Source of the DNA: Fictibacillus phosphorivorans
GTDB lineage: Bacteria > Bacillota > Bacilli > Bacillales > Fictibacillaceae
Reading direction: 5' to 3'
Assembly (NCBI RefSeq): GCF_001629705.1
Contig: NZ_CP015378.1
Span: 1,798,001-1,862,000, forward strand
DNA: 64,000 bases
Positions within the stretch are counted from its first letter, which is position 1, and each line of letters begins with the position of its first letter. Position numbers and translations under genes: made by a program. Shown here in pieces: positions 54,349 to 63,625 of this stretch. The notes beneath the pieces were generated by a model. The model was not told where the DNA came from. It saw only the letters and a program-made list of their open reading frames with translations, and made no database searches.

Positions 54349-55209
54349 ATGGAAACAAAAAAACCTGGTTTAGTGTATACACTTAAAGTTGTGCGAGTAT
54401 CAGATCTTGGCTATGTATTAGATCTTGAAGATGGGAAAGAAGTTCTTTTACATCGGTCTGAAGCAAAAAGTAAGCATGAAGAAGGAAACATGGTAGAAGT
54501 CTTTTTATATCAAGATCACGAAGGAAGACTGGCGGCTACCGAAACGATTCCAAAAGTTCGTCTCGATTCATTAGCTTGGCTAGAAGTTGCGGGCGTGAAC
54601 CGTAAGTTGGGAGTATTTCTTCATATCGGTATTAAAAAAGATATTCTCTTATCAAAAGACGATCTTCCTGAATCATGGGATGAATGGCCACATCTAGGCG
54701 ACCGTGTATACTCAGGTATGAAGCTGGATAAAAAAGGCCGTATCTTTGCTGACTTAGCTACAGAAGAAGAGATGGTAGAACAAGCAGAAGCTGCAACAGA
54801 AGAAATGTTTAATCAACAAACATCTGGATATGTTTATAAGATGAATGAAGCAGGCGTACTTTTGTTTACGGAGTCAGGGCACATCGGATTCATTCATAAC
54901 GATGAATTAAAGGTTAAGCCGCGTCTTGGGCAGAAGCTCGGAGCTCGTGTTGCGTTTGTTCGAGAAGATGGAAGAATGAACTTGTCGATGAGAGCTAGAA
55001 AAGAGATCGCATACAGTGAGGATTCCGAACGCATCTATCAATATTTAAGAGAAAATAAAGGGCAGATGCCATTAACAGACAAGTCATCTCCAGAAGAGAT
55101 CAAAGAGACTTTTCAGATGAGTAAAGCTGCTTTCAAACGTGCTCTTGGTAAGCTTTTGAAAGAAGAAAAAATCATTCAAGAAGACGGAAAGACGTATCTT
55201 CAAATTTAA
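54349..55209 (+). CDS. cvfB: S1-domain RNA-binding protein CvfB (YitL)
   Basis: A 286-residue protein with three S1-like beta-barrels (about 1-65, 70-140, 145-215) and a C-terminal winged helix (EEIKETFQMSKAAFKRAL). The CvfB group affects mRNA turnover and virulence regulators. RBS AAAGGAATG, ATG 54349. Confidence 0.92.
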   Translation: METKKPGLVYTLKVVRVSDLGYVLDLEDGKEVLLHRSEAKSKHEEGNMVEVFLYQDHEGRLAATETIPKVRLDSLAWLEVAGVNRKLGVFLHIGIKKDILLSKDDLPESWDEWPHLGDRVYSGMKLDKKGRIFADLATEEEMVEQAEAATEEMFNQQTSGYVYKMNEAGVLLFTESGHIGFIHNDELKVKPRLGQKLGARVAFVREDGRMNLSMRARKEIAYSEDSERIYQYLRENKGQMPLTDKSSPEEIKETFQMSKAAFKRALGKLLKEEKIIQEDGKTYLQI

Positions 55210-55212
55210 GGA

Positions 55213-55246
55213 AAAGAACCTGATTTTCAAATCAGGTTCTTTTTTC
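55213..55246 (+). terminator. Terminator after cvfB
   Basis: A 12-bp stem AAAGAACCTGAT / ATCAGGTTCTTT, loop TTTCAA, T tail. Confidence 0.9.
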
Positions 55247-55335
55247 TTTTCCCGGAATCTTTTTAGTCCATGAAACCTCAGGATTTGCAATGTACTTCAT
55301 TGGGTAAAATAAGCGTAGAGAAAGGTGGAGTCACT

Positions 55336-56748
55336 TTGAAAAGAAATCTAGGCTTTTGGGTATTAACAGCACTCGTAGTAGGAAATATGGTAGGATCGGG
55401 TATTTTCATGTTGCCCCGATCATTAGCAGAAGTAGCAAGTCCATCTGGAGTATTAACAGCCTGGTTGATCACAGGTTTTGGTGTATTGATGACAGCTCTT
55501 GTTTTCGGAAATCTTTCTTTAAGAAAACCGGAATTAAATGGAGGGCCACAGAACTATGCCAAAGCATTGTTCAAAGAGGATTCACAATCATCACTTCTAG
55601 CTGGGTACCTTGTAAGCTGGGGATATTGGGTAGCTAACTGGTCAGGTAACGTGGCGATAATCACGACGTTTGCTAGTTATCTTTCAACTTTTTTTCCTGT
55701 TATGACGAATAAGTCTATTCTATTCAACGTGATGGGAACTTCTGTACGAGTTGGGGGGGTCATTACTTTTATTATCTGTTCCATTCTTTTGTGGAGCGTA
55801 CACTATTTGATTCTTAACGGTATCGAAGGTGCAGGAAAGGTAAATTTCATTGCTACTTTGGCTAAAGTTTTAGGATTCTTATTATTTATATTAGCTTGTC
55901 TATTTGCGTTTCAAAGTAGCAATCTCGTTCCTTTTTATGAACCGATCGAGAGTGAAGGCGGGGTGACTACAGGTTTTCTATCTCAAATAAATAACGCAGC
56001 GATTGCAACGCTTTGGGCATTTGTTGGAGTAGAATCTGCGGTTGTCTTCGCGACGCGTGCAAAAAAGAAAAGCGATGTAAAGAAAGCGACGATCCTCGGA
56101 TTGATCATTGCACTAGCTTTGTACTTAAGTATCACGTTGTTAGTCATGGGAACACTGAATCAAGAAGAATTGATCAACTCTCAGAAACCACTTGTTGATT
56201 CATTGATGGCAGCTATCGGACCATCTGGCAGTATGATCATGGCTGTATTAGGGGTGATCTCCTTATTAGGGGCAACAGTTGGTTGGGTTTTACTTTCAGC
56301 CGAAGTGCCGTTTCAAGCAGCACAGCAGAGAATGTTTATTAAGAACTTTTTGAAAGAAAACGATAAAGGAGCACCCGTTTTCTCTCTTTGGATCACAAAC
56401 TTATGTACACAACTTTTCTTGCTTTCAGTAATTTCTCAGTCGATGGCGTCTGCGTTTGATTTTATGATTTTTATTGCAACACTCGCTTTCCTCGTTCCCT
56501 ATTTGTTCGCTTCTCTTTATCAGTTGAAACTCGTTATGAGAGGAGAGACGTATGAAAAATCTGGTAGAAGCAGAACAACAGATGGAATCATAGCTGCCAT
56601 AGCTGCTATCTATTCGTTCTGGGTCATCTATGCAGGAACATCAGATCTCAAGACCTTTTTATTCGGGATCGCCTTACTTGCGTCTGGAATCTTATTTTAC
56701 CCGTTTGTTCCAAAACCATCTGAATCAATCAAAAAACCGGCTGATTAA
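55336..56748 (+). CDS. APC-family amino acid permease/antiporter
   Basis: A 470-residue membrane protein with about 12 hydrophobic segments. GNMVGSGIFMLP near residue 17 is the TM1 substrate loop of the APC superfamily; FVGVESAVVFATRAKKKSDV near 230 fits the arginine/ornithine and basic amino acid antiporter group. I place the start at TTG 55336 behind GGTGGAG; the longer frame from ATG 55270 overlaps the cvfB terminator region. Substrate not certain. Confidence 0.87.
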   Translation: MKRNLGFWVLTALVVGNMVGSGIFMLPRSLAEVASPSGVLTAWLITGFGVLMTALVFGNLSLRKPELNGGPQNYAKALFKEDSQSSLLAGYLVSWGYWVANWSGNVAIITTFASYLSTFFPVMTNKSILFNVMGTSVRVGGVITFIICSILLWSVHYLILNGIEGAGKVNFIATLAKVLGFLLFILACLFAFQSSNLVPFYEPIESEGGVTTGFLSQINNAAIATLWAFVGVESAVVFATRAKKKSDVKKATILGLIIALALYLSITLLVMGTLNQEELINSQKPLVDSLMAAIGPSGSMIMAVLGVISLLGATVGWVLLSAEVPFQAAQQRMFIKNFLKENDKGAPVFSLWITNLCTQLFLLSVISQSMASAFDFMIFIATLAFLVPYLFASLYQLKLVMRGETYEKSGRSRTTDGIIAAIAAIYSFWVIYAGTSDLKTFLFGIALLASGILFYPFVPKPSESIKKPAD

Positions 56749-56761
56749 CAGCCGGTTTTTT
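56735..56761 (+). terminator. Terminator after the permease gene
   Basis: AACCGGCT / AGCCGGTT with the stop codon in the loop; T6 follows. Confidence 0.88.
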
Positions 56762-56764
56762 GAT

Positions 56765-57103
56765 TGCTCTTTGTAAAAAATTGTTGCCTTTAAGTTTTTT
56801 TTCTTCTTTGACTTTTGATTGAAGTGGAGGATGCGAGACTCCTGTGGGACAGGCGGGCAGTCCTCAAAGTGGAAGTGGCTCGTTCAGCCCCGACTAGCAA
56901 AAGGTGAATGGGCTAGCAAGGCGCACTTTGCCTTGTGGTCCATTTAACTTTTGACCTCGAGGGGCTAGCCACTGCAACTAGACAGGTGAGACACTTATAC
57001 GGAAACGTTGGAATGTGGCTCACCGCCTGCCCCACGGAAAGCGAGTATCTGAAACGGAAATCAATACTTTCAATAGCAACAGGGAATACAAAAACAGCCT
57101 TTT
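56765..57103 (+). repeat. Dispersed hairpin repeat, copy F (about 340 bp, composite)
   Basis: Core as in E, with an inserted module (GTGGAAGTGGCTCGTTCAGC, GACTAGCAAAAGGTGAATGG, GACCTCGAGGGGCTAGCC) that also occurs in copy C. Ends with AATACAAAAACAGCC. It fills the 360-base gap before the symporter gene; no gene seen inside. Confidence 0.78.
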
Positions 57104-57109
57104 TAATCA

Positions 57110-58651
57110 TCATGCACCTTTACGAAGGCCAGACCCTGTATTTGCTTTTACTAAAATTCCATTAAACTTATCAACGTCTGATGGTTTGGAGAGCATCGTT
57201 CCGATGATCGCGCCTAAGAACCCAAGTGGTATGGAAACAATTCCTGGGTTAGCAAGTGGAAAGATCGCTTCGCCCGTAAGAATAGCCGCTCCTTCTACAG
57301 GAGACCAAACGCTAGGTGAAATCATGACTAAAAATAGTGAACTAACGAGTCCAACCAACATTCCTGTTACGGCGCCTGCAGTATTAAAGCGCTTCCAAAA
57401 GATCGTTAAAAGAATGATAGGAAGGTTCGCGCTAGCGGCTACCGCAAAAGCGAGGGATACTAAGAATGCAACATTTAGTTTTTGTGCGAATAAGGCCAGG
57501 ATGATAGATATGATTGCTACACCTACTGAAGCCCATTTGGCGGCTTTCATCTGTTCCTTTTCTGACGCATGACCTTTTCTGATGATGTGCGTATAAAAGT
57601 CATGAGCAAATGCAGAAGCAGCTGACAATACCAACCCAGCTACAACGGCTAGAATGGTAGCGAATGCCACGGCTGAAACAAATGCAAATAAAAATTCTCC
57701 TCCAAGTACCTCAGCTAACAGAGGAGCTGCCATATTTCCGGCGGCATTTGCAGCTACGATCTTATCTTGTCCGACAAAAGCTGCGGCACCAAACCCTAAA
57801 AAGATCGTCATGATATAAAACGCTCCGATCAGCCAAGTAGCATAAACTACTGATTTTCTTGCAGTTGGAGCATCTTTTACCGTAAAGAAACGGATCAGAA
57901 TATGTGGAAGACCGGCTGTTCCTAAAACAAGTGCTAAGTTTAAGGAGATCGTATCAAGCGGATCTTTGAATTTGTTTCCGGGGTTCAAAAACGATTCTCC
58001 AAGTGGGGTAGCACTTTTCACTTGATTGAACATCTCTGTAAAGCTAAAACCAAATTTAGCAAACACCATGACAGAAATAATAAATGTACCAAGCATCAAT
58101 AGAATCGCTTTTACGATTTGTACCCATGATGTGGCTGTCATACCACCGAACACCACATAGACCGTCATCAGAACACCTACGATAAGTACAGAATATATGT
58201 ACTCGATACCAAGTAAAAGTTTAATGAGAGCACCTGCACCTACTAATTGAGCGACCATATAGAAGGTGGAGATCGCCATCGTATTCAATGCTGCAACACC
58301 ACGAACCTTTTTATCATTAAACCTAGCAGCAATCATATCAGCCATCGTATACTTTCCTAGATTTCGAAGAGGCTCAGCTACTAAGAACAGAACGACGAGA
58401 TATGCCACAAGAAAGCCGATGCTATAAAAAAAGCCGTCAAACCCTGATAGTGCAATTGTGCCTGCGATTCCTAGAAATGAAGCGGCTGACATATAGTCTC
58501 CAGCTATGGCAAGACCATTCTGCATCCCTGTCAATCCGCCATCTGCTGTATAGAAATCACTCGTAGTCTTTGTTTTCTTAGAGGCAAAATAGGTAATGAC
58601 TAAAGTAAGAGCAACGATCCCTAAAAACAAAGAAAATGCTGTACCATTCAT
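57110..58651 (-). CDS. Sodium/solute symporter, acetate type (ActP/YwcA-like)
   Basis: A 513-residue SSF-family membrane protein with about 13 hydrophobic segments. FYTADGGLTGMQNGLAIAGD near residue 32 is the acetate/pyruvate symporter signature; GTAGLPHILIRFFTVKDA near 250 also fits ActP/MctC. Its start overlaps the DUF485 gene by 4 bases. Takes up acetate or related monocarboxylates. Confidence 0.9.
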   Translation of the reverse strand: MNGTAFSLFLGIVALTLVITYFASKKTKTTSDFYTADGGLTGMQNGLAIAGDYMSAASFLGIAGTIALSGFDGFFYSIGFLVAYLVVLFLVAEPLRNLGKYTMADMIAARFNDKKVRGVAALNTMAISTFYMVAQLVGAGALIKLLLGIEYIYSVLIVGVLMTVYVVFGGMTATSWVQIVKAILLMLGTFIISVMVFAKFGFSFTEMFNQVKSATPLGESFLNPGNKFKDPLDTISLNLALVLGTAGLPHILIRFFTVKDAPTARKSVVYATWLIGAFYIMTIFLGFGAAAFVGQDKIVAANAAGNMAAPLLAEVLGGEFLFAFVSAVAFATILAVVAGLVLSAASAFAHDFYTHIIRKGHASEKEQMKAAKWASVGVAIISIILALFAQKLNVAFLVSLAFAVAASANLPIILLTIFWKRFNTAGAVTGMLVGLVSSLFLVMISPSVWSPVEGAAILTGEAIFPLANPGIVSIPLGFLGAIIGTMLSKPSDVDKFNGILVKANTGSGLRKGA

Positions 58652-58983
58652 GAGGAAGCCTCCTTGTCCATATCAGCTATCACTTTTTCCGCAAGTTCGT
58701 CAAAGCGCTTGGCTCGTTTCGTATAGATCATACACAGAGCCCACGTCATGATGAACTGAGCGAAAGCAAAGATCCAAGCCCATGTGATATCACCGATCAG
58801 AGGACGATTCAATACATCCGTATAAGCAGTTAGAATAGGAAGGCTAAAATAAAACAGTAAAAAAAACACGGTCATTGGTAGGATGAAACGTTTTTTCTCA
58901 GCCATTAATTGCTGAAATTGTTTCGTGTTAACGACGTCGCTGTACCTTGAGTGTTCAAAATTTTGCTGTTTTTTTGGTAACAA
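58648..58983 (-). CDS. DUF485 membrane protein (YwcB/YjcH-like)
   Basis: A 111-residue protein with two hydrophobic hairpins (about 38-58 and 70-92), the standard small partner of ActP-type symporters. Start TTG 58983 behind GAGGAGG; an overlapping ATG is out of frame. Coupled to the symporter by a 4-base overlap. Confidence 0.9.
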   Translation of the reverse strand: MLPKKQQNFEHSRYSDVVNTKQFQQLMAEKKRFILPMTVFFLLFYFSLPILTAYTDVLNRPLIGDITWAWIFAFAQFIMTWALCMIYTKRAKRFDELAEKVIADMDKEASS

Positions 58984-59095
58984 TGCATTTTCCTCCTCTT
59001 ATTAATTTGAGAGCAAAAAGTCCTCCACACCTCCTTTTACTGAATAATCTATATTTTCTGATAAAATCAATTTCTATTATATACGGAGGAGCAGT

Positions 59096-59188
59096 ATGAT
59101 TCAACGAGAATCGTTCTTGAAGTTAGAAGGATTTAATGGGATGATTTGCGTATTATTAAATAAGGGCAAAAACAGGAGAGAGGTGTAA
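59096..59188 (+). CDS. Possible leader peptide upstream of mgtC
   Basis: A 30-codon ORF from ATG 59096 with an excellent RBS (ACGGAGGAG). Its last codons contain the Shine-Dalgarno of mgtC (AGGAGAGAGGTG), and it stops 5 bases before the mgtC ATG. The peptide is basic at its end and matches nothing I know. Most likely a translational coupling or sensing leader. Confidence 0.45.
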   Translation: MIQRESFLKLEGFNGMICVLLNKGKNRREV

Positions 59189-59193
59189 ACATC

Positions 59194-59874
59194 ATGAGTC
59201 TTGTCTTAGTGAAACTTGGAATGTCAGCATTTTTCGGGTTGATCATCGGCATTGAGAGGGAGTTGAAAAATAAACCCGTTGGTCTTAAAACGAGCCTTGT
59301 TATCTCCATCAGCAGTTGTTTGCTCACGATTGTTAGCATAGAATCTGCTAGACAGTTTTCACTTCTAACAGGTCAAACGGTTATGGACCCTATGCGTCTA
59401 GCAGCTCAGATCGTAAGTGGAATTGGTTTTCTTGGAGCAGGTGTTATCTTAAGAAGAAGCAATGATGTCATTTCAGGACTTACAACAGCAGCTATGATAT
59501 GGGGAGCTTCTGGATTAGGAATTGCCGCCGGAGCTGGTTTCTATAAAGAAGCGGCTGCAGGTGCTTTTTTAATTCTAATCAGTGTTGAACTTATCCCTTT
59601 AATCATGAAATGGATTGGTCCTAAAGCTTTAAGGCAGATTGATATTAAATTAAAATTAGTCGTTAACCCAGACACAATCATGAGTGATGTGATGAAAGAG
59701 ATCAATGAGCTAAAAGTAAAGATCGTAAATGTTCGAATAAAGGATCTTGATAATGACTACAAAAAGATGGAGATGGCCGCATCCATCTATGAAAAAAGGT
59801 ATACGACCGATCTATATGATGATGTGAAAAAGATTGAGGGTATCCGTAGTGTAGAGATTGAAACACTTGGTTGA
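59194..59874 (+). CDS. mgtC: MgtC/SapB-family protein
   Basis: A 226-residue protein: five membrane segments in the first 140 residues, with IGIERELKNKPVGLKT near residue 18 and GIGFLGAGVILR near 75, then a small ACT-like cytoplasmic domain. MgtC proteins help cells live with low Mg2+ and affect ATP synthase. A short ORF precedes it. Confidence 0.9.
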   Translation: MSLVLVKLGMSAFFGLIIGIERELKNKPVGLKTSLVISISSCLLTIVSIESARQFSLLTGQTVMDPMRLAAQIVSGIGFLGAGVILRRSNDVISGLTTAAMIWGASGLGIAAGAGFYKEAAAGAFLILISVELIPLIMKWIGPKALRQIDIKLKLVVNPDTIMSDVMKEINELKVKIVNVRIKDLDNDYKKMEMAASIYEKRYTTDLYDDVKKIEGIRSVEIETLG

Positions 59875-60016
59875 TTTAAGGAATTACGATTCTTTAGAAT
59901 TTTGTAGATGCTATCTTAAATAAAGTGTCCCTTATATACGAAGTTGTAAAAAGAGCTTAATGGCTTCACACAATCTGTTTTGTGAATGTTTATTAGATTG
60001 ATAACTACGTATAAAA

Positions 60017-60043
60017 AAAGGGTGACTTACATGTCACCCTTTT
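60017..60043 (-). terminator. Terminator after the SDR/reductase gene
   Basis: AAAAGGGTGAC / GTCACCCTTTT with T7 on the minus strand. Confidence 0.85.
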
Positions 60044-61107
60044 TAATAGCGTATTAAGCTCTTGTCATGAGCATTGTTCTTATAATAGTTCACTATTGCA
60101 CCTACATATTCGTTGAAGGATCGACATTCAATTCCTGACCCATCTAGGTCTTGAAGAAGTTGTGAAGTATCGTATGTGGCATCATGAGAAAAATACGAGA
60201 GTGTTTCCAATGGTACACCAAGCCACTTCGAAATATATGAAATGGACAAACACTGTTCAGCTATCTTCCTATTCAATGTCCAGCTAGGTTTTTTTCCTAA
60301 CAGCTCTTGGCATAATAGAGTGTATGCTTCCTGTATGGAAGGTGAATTAGGACTAAGTACATGATATGTTTTGGATTCTCCGACACGATCATGCATGAGA
60401 AAAACGGAAGCTTCAATTATGAAATCAATAGGAACAAGATGGATTTTGGAAGAAGTCTTTCCGATATAGGGAATTGGAAACTTAGCTAGCCGTTTTATAA
60501 ATTGCATCATAAAATAAGGACCGTCAAACTTAAGTGTTTCTCCTGTCTTTGAATCACCAACTATGATACCAGGTCGTATGATCGTGATCGGAAGTTCATG
60601 CATCTTATTACGAACTTGAACTTCCGCTTCATGTTTGGTCTGTTCATAATAATTACGAAACCGACTAGGCATACGAATGTCGTTTTCCATCATTAATCCC
60701 TTCTCATCTCCAGAAACATAAGCTGTACTGAAATAACAAAAACGCTGTAAGCTCGGACATTTTCCCAAAAAAGTTAAGACGTTTTTAGTACCAACCACAT
60801 TACAAAGATATGCAGGTTCATAAGCAACTGTGAGGTCGTAAAGAGCAGCAAGATGTACACAATGTGTTACAGACTCATAAAGATCTTCAATCGTGTTTGT
60901 ATCTAAACCTAGATCATGTTTTGTAATATCTCCTTCGACTAGATGAACGTTTTTGGGTTGTGATTTTAATTTTCGCTCCGCGATTTCACGCTCATGCTTT
61001 AATATCAATAAATAAAAGGTTGAAGAAGGGTATTCCGTTTGAATAGCACTTACAAGCTTTGTAGCTATAAATCCTGGGTAACCGGTGATAAAATAGATAT
61101 GGTTCAT
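60043..61107 (-). CDS. Extended SDR / thioester-reductase-like protein
   Basis: A 354-residue Rossmann protein. TGYPGFIATKL near residue 8 is the NAD(P) loop and YYEQTKHEAE near 154 the catalytic YxxxK; the middle part resembles the NAD-binding-4 domain of fatty acyl-CoA and thioester reductases. Start ATG 61107 behind GAGGTG. Substrate unknown. Confidence 0.82.
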   Translation of the reverse strand: MNHIYFITGYPGFIATKLVSAIQTEYPSSTFYLLILKHEREIAERKLKSQPKNVHLVEGDITKHDLGLDTNTIEDLYESVTHCVHLAALYDLTVAYEPAYLCNVVGTKNVLTFLGKCPSLQRFCYFSTAYVSGDEKGLMMENDIRMPSRFRNYYEQTKHEAEVQVRNKMHELPITIIRPGIIVGDSKTGETLKFDGPYFMMQFIKRLAKFPIPYIGKTSSKIHLVPIDFIIEASVFLMHDRVGESKTYHVLSPNSPSIQEAYTLLCQELLGKKPSWTLNRKIAEQCLSISYISKWLGVPLETLSYFSHDATYDTSQLLQDLDGSGIECRSFNEYVGAIVNYYKNNAHDKSLIRY

Positions 61108-61163
61108 CAATATACACCTCAGCTTAAGATAAGTTTACTAGTAAGGAGAAAGGACCGTAACAC

Positions 61164-61835
61164 ATGAATAAAAAGACAGTTATCGTTGCAGGATCAAGCG
61201 GATTAGTCGGAAAAGAAGTGGTAAAGCAATTAGTGACTGACCCATTGTGTAAAGAGATCATCTTGCTAGTTAGAAAGTCATCGGGTTTAAAGGATGAAAA
61301 GATTAAAGAAGTGATATTTGATTTTACGGCATCCGAATACAGCATAGAACAAACAGAAGCGGATGTTATGTTCATCTGTATCGGAACGACGATGAATAAA
61401 GTAAAATCCAAACAAGCATTTGAAGACATAGATCTACATATTCCGGTAAAATTAGGAAAACTTGCTCACAAGTTAAATATACAACATGTTTCTGTAATTT
61501 CAGCTATGGGTGCTCATGAAAAGTCTACATTTTTTTACAATCGGGTAAAGGGGAATATGGAATCCCATTTGATCTCAATGAAATTTCCTTCTTTGACGAT
61601 TGTTAGACCGTCTTTATTGATTGGGGACAGGGAAGAATTCAGGTTCGGAGAAAGATTTGCTGAAAAACTTTATCATGCACTACCTTTTATCTATCCTAGT
61701 AAATATGAGCCTGTAGAATCAAGTTCAGTTGCGAAAGCGATGATATACGACGCTTTCAACACGAGCATTGGATCTTTAAATATTATGGAGAACAAGAAGA
61801 TACACGAGATAAGTCGAAACCATTTAAAAAGCTAG
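61164..61835 (+). CDS. Atypical SDR oxidoreductase (HTATIP2-like)
   Basis: A 223-residue NAD(P)-binding protein, AGSSGLVGKEVV near residue 9, VSVISAMGAHEKSTFFYNRVKG near 112 with the YxxxK-like FYNRVKG, and VRPSLLIGDRE near 148. RBS AAGGAGA. Divergent from the larger SDR gene. Confidence 0.85.
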   Translation: MNKKTVIVAGSSGLVGKEVVKQLVTDPLCKEIILLVRKSSGLKDEKIKEVIFDFTASEYSIEQTEADVMFICIGTTMNKVKSKQAFEDIDLHIPVKLGKLAHKLNIQHVSVISAMGAHEKSTFFYNRVKGNMESHLISMKFPSLTIVRPSLLIGDREEFRFGERFAEKLYHALPFIYPSKYEPVESSSVAKAMIYDAFNTSIGSLNIMENKKIHEISRNHLKS

Positions 61836-61893
61836 ACTGTTTACGTTATAATAACGATGTATGTAAATGAATCGTTCTCAGGAGGAATAAAAC

Positions 61894-62322
61894 ATGAATG
61901 CTTATGAAGAATATATGAAACAGATGGCTCAGCCGATGAGAGACGAACTGACGCGTGCCGGATTTGAAGAATTAAAAACACCAGAAGAAGTAAATTATTT
62001 TATGCAAGAATCAGAAGGTACTGCACTTGTTGTGATCAACTCAGTCTGTGGCTGTGCTGCTGGTCTTGCTCGTCCAGTCGCTGTTGCGTCTCTTAACCAT
62101 TCCGTAAAACCTGACCAGTTTGTGACTGTTTTTGCTGGTCAAGATAAAGAAGCGACAGCTCAAATGAGAGAGTTCTTTGGCGAGATTCCACCATCTTCTC
62201 CATCGATGGCTGTTTTAAAGGATGGAAAGGTCGTTCACTTTATTCACCGTCATAACATTGAAAATCATGCACCTGAAGAGATTCTTGAGAATCTTCTTGG
62301 CGCTTATGATGAGCATTGTTAA
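61894..62322 (+). CDS. brxA: Bacilliredoxin BrxA (YphP)
   Basis: A 142-residue thioredoxin-fold protein with VNSVCGCAAG-type active site (SVCGCAAG near residue 51). It removes bacillithiol from mixed disulfides. The N-terminus (YEEYMKQMAQPMRDEL) and final CDEHC-like end (YDEHC) fit YphP better than YqiW. RBS TCAGGAGGA. Confidence 0.92.
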   Translation: MNAYEEYMKQMAQPMRDELTRAGFEELKTPEEVNYFMQESEGTALVVINSVCGCAAGLARPVAVASLNHSVKPDQFVTVFAGQDKEATAQMREFFGEIPPSSPSMAVLKDGKVVHFIHRHNIENHAPEEILENLLGAYDEHC

Positions 62323-62360
62323 TCCGCTAACGTCTAGTATCATTCAATCTTCATACTAAA

Positions 62361-62398
62361 AAAGAGAGAAGCTGATCTGCTTCTCTCTTTCTTTTTTA
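62361..62398 (+). terminator. Terminator after brxA
   Basis: A 12-bp stem AAAGAGAGAAGC / GCTTCTCTCTTT, loop TGATCT, T tail. Confidence 0.9.
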
Positions 62399-62410
62399 AA
62401 ATATGATGAC

Positions 62411-62668
62411 TTAATGAGATGATGAGGATGAAGAGGATGAAGATGAAGATTCGTCACAGTCATGTTCTTCTTCTTTACAATGAAACGCAGTAGCACCGAT
62501 AATGATCAACAGGATGAATAGGACAACAATAATTAAAAAGCCGCAACCGTGTCCATAGCCACCATAACCTCCACCATATTCACCATGATGAAGCGGCATG
62601 TTCGCTACCGGCTTCATGTTAATGTTCATATTGTCACCATAAGACATATTCATTTTTTTATTTTCCAT
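62411..62668 (-). CDS. YjcZ-like small membrane protein with poly-Ser tail
   Basis: An 85-residue protein. Residues 30-60 are the YjcZ type core: GEYGGGYGGYGHGCGF then FLIIVVLFILLIIIGA. Unusual are a Met/Asn-rich N-terminal arm of 28 residues and a tail CKEEEHDCDE followed by a run of 11 Ser and His. YjcZ/SscA-type peptides are linked to spores. RBS TGGAGGGAC. Confidence 0.75.
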   Translation of the reverse strand: MENKKMNMSYGDNMNINMKPVANMPLHHGEYGGGYGGYGHGCGFLIIVVLFILLIIIGATAFHCKEEEHDCDESSSSSSSSSSSH

Positions 62669-62894
62669 TTCAGTCCCTCCAAATATTTAAGTCTAGGTCA
62701 ACGTCACATTACACCATATGACCGAAACACCTAAACGGACACGGACAAATGCGGAGTTTTTAGTGAAATCGCCTGTACTTTTTTAGGAGAAGAGCCTATT
62801 TTTCGACTTTTATCAAAAACCATCTTGAATAAAGGGCAATATGACTTCCTTGTCCTTTAAAAAAGAAAGTAAAGGGTAAAAGATCATTAAAAAA
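62669..62894. other. Gene-free stretch between the YjcZ-like gene and plsY
   Basis: About 225 bases, AT-rich, with no ORF that has an RBS and no clear promoter; 62690-62750 is slightly GC-richer (ACGGACACGGACAAATGCGG) without a fold I can name. Confidence 0.4.
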
Positions 62895-62926
62895 AAGAAC
62901 CGCTCTTATAAAGAAGAACGATTCTT
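62895..62926 (-). terminator. Terminator after plsY
   Basis: On the minus strand AAGAATCGTTCTT pairs with AAGAGCGGTTCTT over 13 bp (two G-T pairs), then T8. Confidence 0.85.
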
Positions 62927-63512
62927 AGATCCATTTCACTTTAGGCTCTGTTTTTTTAGCGATTCTTACAATGTTTTGTCTATGGCGATAGACTAAGAAC
63001 AAAGTAAAGCCGATCAAAATATACGTTGTCAGCCAATCACCTGCTATGAAAAAACTAAGAACTACTGAGCCGACTCCAGCCATGATAGATGACAGTGATA
63101 CGTATTTACTTATGTATAGTGTCAAAAAGAATGTGAACAAGACGAGTACAAACAATAATGGTTGAGCGAATAATAGGACACCGCCAGAAGTTGCAACAGC
63201 TTTGCCGCCTTTAAATTTTGCGAATACAGGATAACAATGCCCAATTACAGCGGGAACTCCTGCAAGGAGTGGATGAAGATCAACATCCAATAATATAGGT
63301 AAGCTCGCAGCTAATGTGCCTTTTAAAACATCTGCTGCTGATACAATAAATCCGGCTTTTTTTCCTAACGTTCTAAATGTATTCGTACCGCCTAAGTTAC
63401 CGCTTCCATGTTCTCTGATGTCAATGCCATATCCTATTTTTCCAACTAATAGTGCAAAGGGGATCGAGCCAAGTAAATAAGAGAGTAAAAGAATAATTAT
63501 GATTTCAAACAT
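62925..63512 (-). CDS. plsY: Acylphosphate:glycerol-3-phosphate acyltransferase PlsY
   Basis: A 195-residue protein with five or more membrane segments. [12 protein letters not shown] near residue 15, [16 protein letters not shown] near 35 and [18 protein letters not shown] near 91 are the three PlsY motifs. First step of phospholipid synthesis. In B. subtilis it is close to yneR; here it is 48 kb away. Confidence 0.95.
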   Translation of the reverse strand: MFEIIIILLLSYLLGSIPFALLVGKIGYGIDIREHGSGNLGGTNTFRTLGKKAGFIVSAADVLKGTLAASLPILLDVDLHPLLAGVPAVIGHCYPVFAKFKGGKAVATSGGVLLFAQPLLFVLVLFTFFLTLYISKYVSLSSIMAGVGSVVLSFFIAGDWLTTYILIGFTLFLVYRHRQNIVRIAKKTEPKVKWI

Positions 63513-63589
63513 ATAAACACCCCTTAATGATGAGACTAGCTATTATTTATTATAGGATATAATGTTTCGTTTTCCCACAATTACTTTAA

Positions 63590-63625
63590 AAAAACGGCCT
63601 CCCTCAAGAAAGGGTGCCGCTTCGT
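63590..63625 (-). terminator. Terminator after the MMPL gene
   Basis: On the minus strand CGGC..CCCT pairs with AGGG..GCCG with a small internal mismatch; T7 follows. Confidence 0.65.

Noticed and set aside
57015..57572. 185-residue plus-strand frame spanning repeat F and the symporter 3' end
   Set aside because: Its first third is repeat sequence and the rest is antisense to the symporter.
59133..59339. Minus-strand 68-residue frame over the mgtC start
   Set aside because: Antisense to the mgtC start and leader, without RBS.
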